Below the pieces are notes generated by a model, which was not told the DNA's origin, did not search any database, and saw only the letters and a list, made by a program, of their open reading frames with translations. Source: Gnetum montanum (Eukaryota; Streptophyta; Gnetopsida; Gnetales; Gnetaceae). From it: DNA of 64,000 bases. A program made the translations under genes and the position numbers. The stretch spans positions 620,842 through 684,841 of the forward strand of contig MNCI01010141.1 of assembly GCA_015680685.1 (NCBI GenBank), written 5' to 3'. Shown piece by piece: positions 58,777-64,000 of this stretch (its first letter is position 1; every line of letters starts with the position of its first letter).

Positions 58777-60759
58777 CCAAATCCATTGACATAGTAGTAC
58801 ATTTGATTATGGTAGTTACCATCATTTTTGTAATATAATTTATTATGCATAAAATCCATGAGAAGCTATGTATTACGTAAATTTTAATCTTTATGTAACC
58901 AAGATAATGAATATCATGTTCATGTATTTTTGGATGTATTTTGGAGTGTAATTTTGTAGTATAATTAGGAACTTAAATGTCATGTTGATGTATTTTAAGA
59001 TGTAATTTTATAATATATAGTAATCATGATTACAAAGTTGATCTACTAAATAGATTTAACATTTTTTCAAAATCATGACTATTGTCTTGACTATGGTTCA
59101 AAAAATTTTTTAAATAGTAAGCTTCTAATTTTGGNTTCTAAGAGAAGTATTCATGAATGAAAGGTACACAATGATTTCAAGTAGAAATTTAAAAGAACAT
59201 TATTACCAAAAAATAACAATTATTGAAGTGAAAAAGATATAAGTTAATATGAACTAAAAAAACAAATTAGAAGAGTGGGTACAATGAGAAAGGTATTAAG
59301 ACTTTATACTTTAGCCCTAGTATTTGAAATCTACTATATAGACTACTCATAGATGTTATTTGACTATTTAATTCAACTTCTAGTTATGACTAGTATAAGG
59401 ACATGTATGAATCTATTAAATATGAATTTGGATAGTCAATTGACATTACTTGGCCACAAGGCATTATAGCTTCTTGTTTTTCTCCATGAATGAAACCTTC
59501 CATGTTTCTAAGCCTATAAATACTTATTGTAAGAGAAGAGTTGTAACCTAAGCTTTTCATGAATGAATATTTACTACTTGTAATGTTCTCAAATATGTGA
59601 ACCAAATCTTATTTAGATATTTTAAGATGATAAGAACCCTTTGTTTGTTCTCTACATAAAATATGAGAAAGTTACTTCTTAAAATTCTAGATTGCCAACT
59701 TCAATGTGGTTTCTTGAATGAAAATATATGTTTTTAAAATGAAATGTTAGATTTATATAAATATTAATCACATTATTATTATCACCATAAAATGTAAAGG
59801 AGTCTCAAAAAATTAGTATAAAAAATATGAATGATACCTTCATCCATAAGATATCTATTAAACAAAGGCATTTATTATTATTTTGATCATGAGTATATAA
59901 CATCACAACACAACCTAGTTTCTTACTATATGATAATAGTATCTATCTCCAATATAGCATGAGTACTTGGTGTTTTTTCATCTAACACATGTAAGTCCAT
60001 TCTAGTTTGCAATTATTTTTCTATCCAAGAGAAATGCTAAGAATCTCAAAATCATATCAGAAGCATAAGACTTAAAAACTCTTGTGCAAGATGGATAATG
60101 AACGCTTCTCACCATCATGTCTCTATAAATATTATGGATCAAAAAACATCCTAGAAAGAAGCTAAATAGAATGATAAAACTAATAAAGTAGATCTGAAAA
60201 ATAACTTGAGATTAAATGTGAGCTAAGTGATACATCAATCAAGAGAAAACTACATACTAACACAAATTGATCAAGCTCTAACCATGAACATAGATCAATC
60301 CAAGATCTAAGCTACTAAAGAAATAGAATAAAAGTAAGAAAGAAATACACAAAATTTTTATAGTACTTTGGCTTTAGCCTAGTTTATTGGCATGAGTGCA
60401 ATGGTCTTCTCTTCAATTCTATTCTACTTCAAAATGAAGCCTTTAGCACATTTGCATCATGTGGTTAATCTTTCTAATGAAATTAAGAAAAAAATAAATT
60501 CTTCACTTTCTCAACCTTGGATTACTCAATCAACTAGGAAAGTTTATATTTTTTAACTTCTAATATTTTGATATTATTAGATCAGTCAACCTATCTAGAG
60601 GGTGGTTAATCTAATAGTTGTATCATTAAATAACTTTTGAGGAATACCACCTTTAAACATTTCAACCACAAAAAAACTTCAAGAATATGATCAATAATAT
60701 CATAAGAAATAATATCATGATACATAAAGATAGTCATTCCAAAATACTTATATGATTAT
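58777..60759. other. No gene seen; AT-rich
   Basis: No coding, LTR or repeat structure recognised on either strand. One N at 59135. Confidence 0.5.
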
Positions 60760-61956
60760 TGTTAGCGACCGTTTGGGACGCGACTGCCAACGAGTGTCCT
60801 CGAATAGGATTTAGGTGCCTGCTGGTCTCTGGCAACACCAAGGCCCAGATACCTCCAAATAAACTCTGTAGTTAATGTGAGTATGTGTGTGTGCTGTTAA
60901 GGCGTGCGGTTGTGAGAAATGTAACGATTGCATTGTGTGTAAACTACAAATGACTTACTTTAAAGAGATTCAACCAACTTTGCCAAGTACTGTGAGTTGT
61001 TGAAAATTTCCTATTTTGTTCAACTGCCTAGTCTACGTGGTCCTTATAATACCTACTTGTAACAAATAAAATTTTGCAAAAACATTTGAGCACAACTCCG
61101 CAATCTACTCCTAATTTTCCCCAGAGAAAGAGATAGTTCCACAAGAAAACTAGAAATAGAGCAAGATTCAAAGGAAATAGACAGAAAGAAAAGAAAGCAG
61201 ATTTGTGTGGACCTCAAATATTTAAACAAGGTAAAATGACACGAGTAAACACTTCGCAATAAAGCTATTCCAAATTCAATATCTATGAATTGTTCAAACT
61301 TCCAAGACTCAAACAAGCAATATCTTCAAGACAATCCTACTGTACTACCAAAAATTGCTGCGTAAACTACCATGTACGAGACTCCATTTTGGCTAGACAG
61401 TAGATGTCAACGATTGCATTTAAACAGAACCTTTAAAAGACTTGACAATTTCTGATTGAAATAACACGGAAAATCACTCTAAAGATAAAAAGAAGCTATT
61501 CTGGTCCCATCAAAATACCAAAGATTTTCTGAACCCTCTCGACTACCAAATTGTTCCACGGCGTGACTACAAACAGAGGCTCTCTTCCAACAATCCAATA
61601 GCAGTTCCCAAACGTTGCACAATAACGAAATTTACTACTAAAATGCTCTCAAGGCTTTTTGAACACAAGCGCTTCTATGGCAAAATTTTAACAGAAATTC
61701 CTATTGGGCAACAAGAACAATAAGAGCAATCTAAAAATCCCAAAATTACTTGCCAAGAATGATACTACCTAAACCACTAGCTAAGCAATTAAAAAAAAAA
61801 AAAAATGAAATGCATAACTCACAGGACCATGACAAAGAGGCTGAAATCTTTATTCTAGCAAGCCATCTTGCAAACAATCTTCTTTACAAATCTTCCAAGT
61901 GTGATGATGATGCTCCTTCTTGATGTGTGATGATCTTTCCTCCTTGACCCTTGAAG

Positions 61957-61968
61957 CCTATTTATAGG
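61957..61968 (-). promoter_or_regulatory. TATA box of LTR O
   Basis: CCTATAAATAGG on the minus strand, about 200 bp downstream of the repeat array. Confidence 0.55.
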
Positions 61969-62037
61969 ATTCCAAGGTAGGTAGGGAAGTTACATTTTCA
62001 AAAATATCTTAAAAATATCTCACCTAACTTCTCTCCC

Positions 62038-62110
62038 AAGTAACTTGGCCAACCAATTAGGAGATTACTTGGCCAACAAGTTAGGAGGTTACTTGCCCAA
62101 CAAGTTAGGT
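62038..62110. repeat. Three ~24-bp tandem units
   Basis: ACTTGGCCAACAAGTTAGGA-type units beginning near 62040, 62064 and 62089 on the plus strand. Confidence 0.7.
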
Positions 62111-62182
62111 AAGTTACAACAACTTTGGGTGGTTTCAACCACAAAAGAGATAAAAATGCTGCATCTGACACGTGTCCCATGT

Positions 62183-62370
62183 AGTTGCCAAGTGTCTTCA
62201 TTCAGTTGCCAAGTGTCTTCATGCAGTTGCCAAGTGTCTTCATGTAGTTGCCAAGTGTCTTCATGCAGTTGCCAAGTGTCTTCATTTAGTTGCCAAGTGT
62301 CTTCATTCAGTTGCCAAGTGTCTTCACTTAGTTGCCAAGTGTCTTCATTCAGTTGCCAAGTGGTCACCAT
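62183..62370. repeat. 21-bp tandem array (eight units plus a partial)
   Basis: The unit is AGTTGCCAAGTGTCTTCATT plus one base, with variation only in the last few bases. On the LTR sense strand each unit carries CACTTGGCAACT. Looser copies (GTTGACAAGTGGCC) continue to about 62520. As 21 is a multiple of 3, several frames stay open on both strands; these are not genes. Confidence 0.9.
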
Positions 62371-62552
62371 GGAGATAAACAAGTTGTAGGTGACAAGTGT
62401 CCTTGGTGGTTGAGAAGTAGCCCATTTAGTTGACAAGTGGCCATTTTGGAGACAAAAGAGGTTGTAGTTGACAAGTGGCCTTTGTGGTGGTTATAACCAC
62501 CATTTCCATTGACAAGTGTTCAATTCACATGGGACTTTGAACAATTGTTGCA

Positions 62553-63559
62553 AAAATTCCCTTTTTAAATCATAAAATATTTTATTGTTATTTACATCAT
62601 ATAGTAGTAGAGATAGTAACCATGGAGTTGTTGCTCATTTCATCATCCGACTTCATAAGCTTTTCCTCTGCTTTGGATAAGTTTATGTCGCCTCCACATT
62701 CAGTTGACAATGCAAATATCATATTTGACAAAGTGGACATTCGTTCTTTGATCTTCTTTCAGCATTTCCTTCTAATGGTAATAAACTCACATTGGGACTT
62801 CAGAAGCAATTTCAAATCATTGACCTCCCAACACCAGAGGCAATATTCGGATTCATCTTCACATTGATTATCAATATTGTCTTTGCTAATACCATAGCAT
62901 GGACGTTGCCTGATGTCGCTGCAGATGTTTCATATGGCTTCGGCTCTCCTAGGGGCCACGTTTCACGATTCAATCGGTGACAGCGGCCACGACGGCCACC
63001 ATTCCACCACCGCTTGGCCTCTATTGTGCTGCTGTTGCTCTGTTGCCACTGCTCTTTTCGCTGCTGCTCTGCTGGAAATTTTGATTCTGACTCGAAACCC
63101 TACAGAAACCAGCGAAAAACCCTGATGGACTCACTAACACCATGGCCATTTTCATGAATGCCACAGCTGCGCGTTTCTATCGGTGTACATAGAAAATGCT
63201 GTGCCTGTGCCACCACCGTCCTCTCCGTCAGCGCCCACTATATCTTTCTTCAGCCACTGCGCCTGCCTTGAATTCTGTTAGCTGCTGCTCTGTTGGAAAT
63301 TTTAGGTGCTGTTGCGAACTCCTGCAACCCTGAGGATCCCGTGACATGTGGTCGTGGCGAGGATTGATGGTGCAGTCATTGTCGATGAGCATCTCATACA
63401 TATCACGACAGGTGAAGTTGGTGCGCTCGTACGGGGAGCAGCCTTCGACGGAGTAGGTCAAATGTGGAGGCAACAGTTCTAGAAACATGACATAGTTTTG
63501 TAGAAATATATTTCTAATGTAGAGATTTGGATGGAATTCTTCATGCATTCACCACCGGT
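62553..63559. other. CpG-rich stretch with unrecognised minus-strand frames
   Basis: 62625-62900 on the minus strand reads SEYCLWCWEVNDLKLLLKSQ, then after one stop KIKERMSTLSNMIFALSTEC. 63228-63548 (minus) is open for 106 codons (YIRNIFLQNYVMFLELLPPH, GCSPYERTNFTCRDMYEMLI). The plus strand at 62950-63110 is CTG/GCC-rich. I do not recognise any product. These may be host-gene pieces or element sequence. Confidence 0.35.
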
Positions 63560-63805
63560 ATGTGATGGAGCTGAGCCCAGGAAATGGGTTACTGAAATTG
63601 AGAAGGTTTTCTAGAGAATGAAGATCAGAAGCGAGCAAAAGGCTATGCTGGCTATGTTGCAGCTGCATGGAAAGGAATCCGAATGGTGGCAGACTGTGAG
63701 AAAGAAGTATCCTGAGCCTCCCACATGGAAATCTTTTTGGAAAGCATTTGAGAAGAGACACATTCGCTTCTTCATGGATGATGAGATTGCTGAATCTGAC
63801 TAGAT
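63560..63805 (+). pseudogene. gag fragment of another gypsy element
   Basis: PRKWVTEIEKVF, a stop, then EQKAMLAMLQLHGKESEWWQ and PPTWKSFWKAFEKRHI match the retrotransposon gag domain (helix with W..EIEK.F, then ...G.A..WW, then W..F...F...). Flanks give no LTR within the window. The complementary frame 63549-63830 is a shadow. Confidence 0.7.
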
Positions 63806-64000
63806 CCATATCTTTGATGAAGATAAACAATCACAAATATGGCTTCCATATTTCCCAAGGAATTTACCAATTACAAGGCATTTGTGTTAGGTTTGTAAAA
63901 TAAAACATATGATATGTTTCCTTTGTAGTAATATATATTTATTTTTATTGCTCCCTTATGTCAACATAGCGGCACGCACAACAATGTTGTGGTAGGGGTG
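63806..64000. other. No gene seen
   Basis: AT-rich end of the window; may be the continuation of the gag-bearing element in a broken frame. Confidence 0.4.

Larger units (their letters stand above)
60760..62552 (-). repeat. Probable large LTR (O), solo or end of an element
   Basis: On the minus strand it starts near TGCAACAATTG (62552) and ends GGTCGCTAACA (60760). It has a U3 packed with CACTTG-containing repeats, a TATA box at 61957-61968 and leader-like R/U5. No matching LTR, primer site or target duplication was found, so the borders, mainly the right one, are provisional. A minus-strand purine run (AAAAAGGGA) just right of 62552 could be a polypurine tract. Confidence 0.5.

Noticed and set aside
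62183-62370. Regular repeats resembling a CRISPR array
   Set aside because: Units are 21 bp head to tail with no unique spacers, inside a plant LTR-like region.
63228-63548. Ribosomal protein L36 pseudogene (GCSPYER resembles GFAPYEK)
   Set aside because: Similarity is limited to about seven residues; flanking residues do not follow that protein.

Overview
The window is repeat-dominated nuclear DNA from a large-genome land plant, possibly a gymnosperm (low confidence on the clade). It is AT-rich and contains no intact host gene that I can recognise. Almost every coding-like stretch is a decayed LTR retrotransposon in one of several nested layers. Evidence for a plant genome includes Athila/Tat-type Ty3/gypsy polyproteins primed by tRNA-Asp, a chromodomain-bearing chromovirus primed by initiator tRNA-Met, a Tat-type element with a second RNase H, and a stretch resembling plant 5S rRNA. 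Decay is mostly C-to-T/G-to-A: stops sit where Gln or Trp is expected and CpG is rare outside a few islands.

Layout, left to right. 1-1444: 5' end (LTR, primer site, gag start) of a minus-strand gypsy element A running off the left edge. 2477-8648: minus-strand gypsy element D with gag, protease, RT, RNase H and integrase, all broken. 9078-11759: minus-strand ~900-codon decayed ORF of unknown function (F). 12100-12895: young, CpG-rich solo LTR (B) with a perfect 5-bp target duplication. 14187-23888: plus-strand gypsy element E bounded by TSD ATATC; it contains an extra internal LTR (G) and, behind integrase, a second copy of the ~900-codon ORF. 24361-41393: minus-strand element L, split by insertion of gypsy element C (26853-36582, gag to integrase, 3' LTR truncated). 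42500-46298: minus-strand Tat-like remnant J. 47850-52170: minus-strand chromovirus K with TSD GATCA. 53587-58776: plus-strand element M. 60760-62552: probable large minus-strand LTR (O). 63560-63805: gag fragment of another gypsy element.

The most notable content is the L/M family. Both copies have related LTRs of about 520-575 bp and an initiator-Met primer site, but no gag or pol. Each carries an intronless ~388-codon CCR4/Angel-type exonuclease-endonuclease-phosphatase (EEP) gene in sense, a noncoding leader and GC-rich ~45-bp tandem repeats; M also has a 5S rRNA-like piece. This looks like a non-autonomous LTR element that captured a host mRNA-deadenylase-type gene and then amplified. 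The second notable item is the ~900-codon unknown ORF found both inside E and alone at F. The third is that related gypsy LTRs carry unrelated palindromic arrays at the same U3 position upstream of the TATA box.
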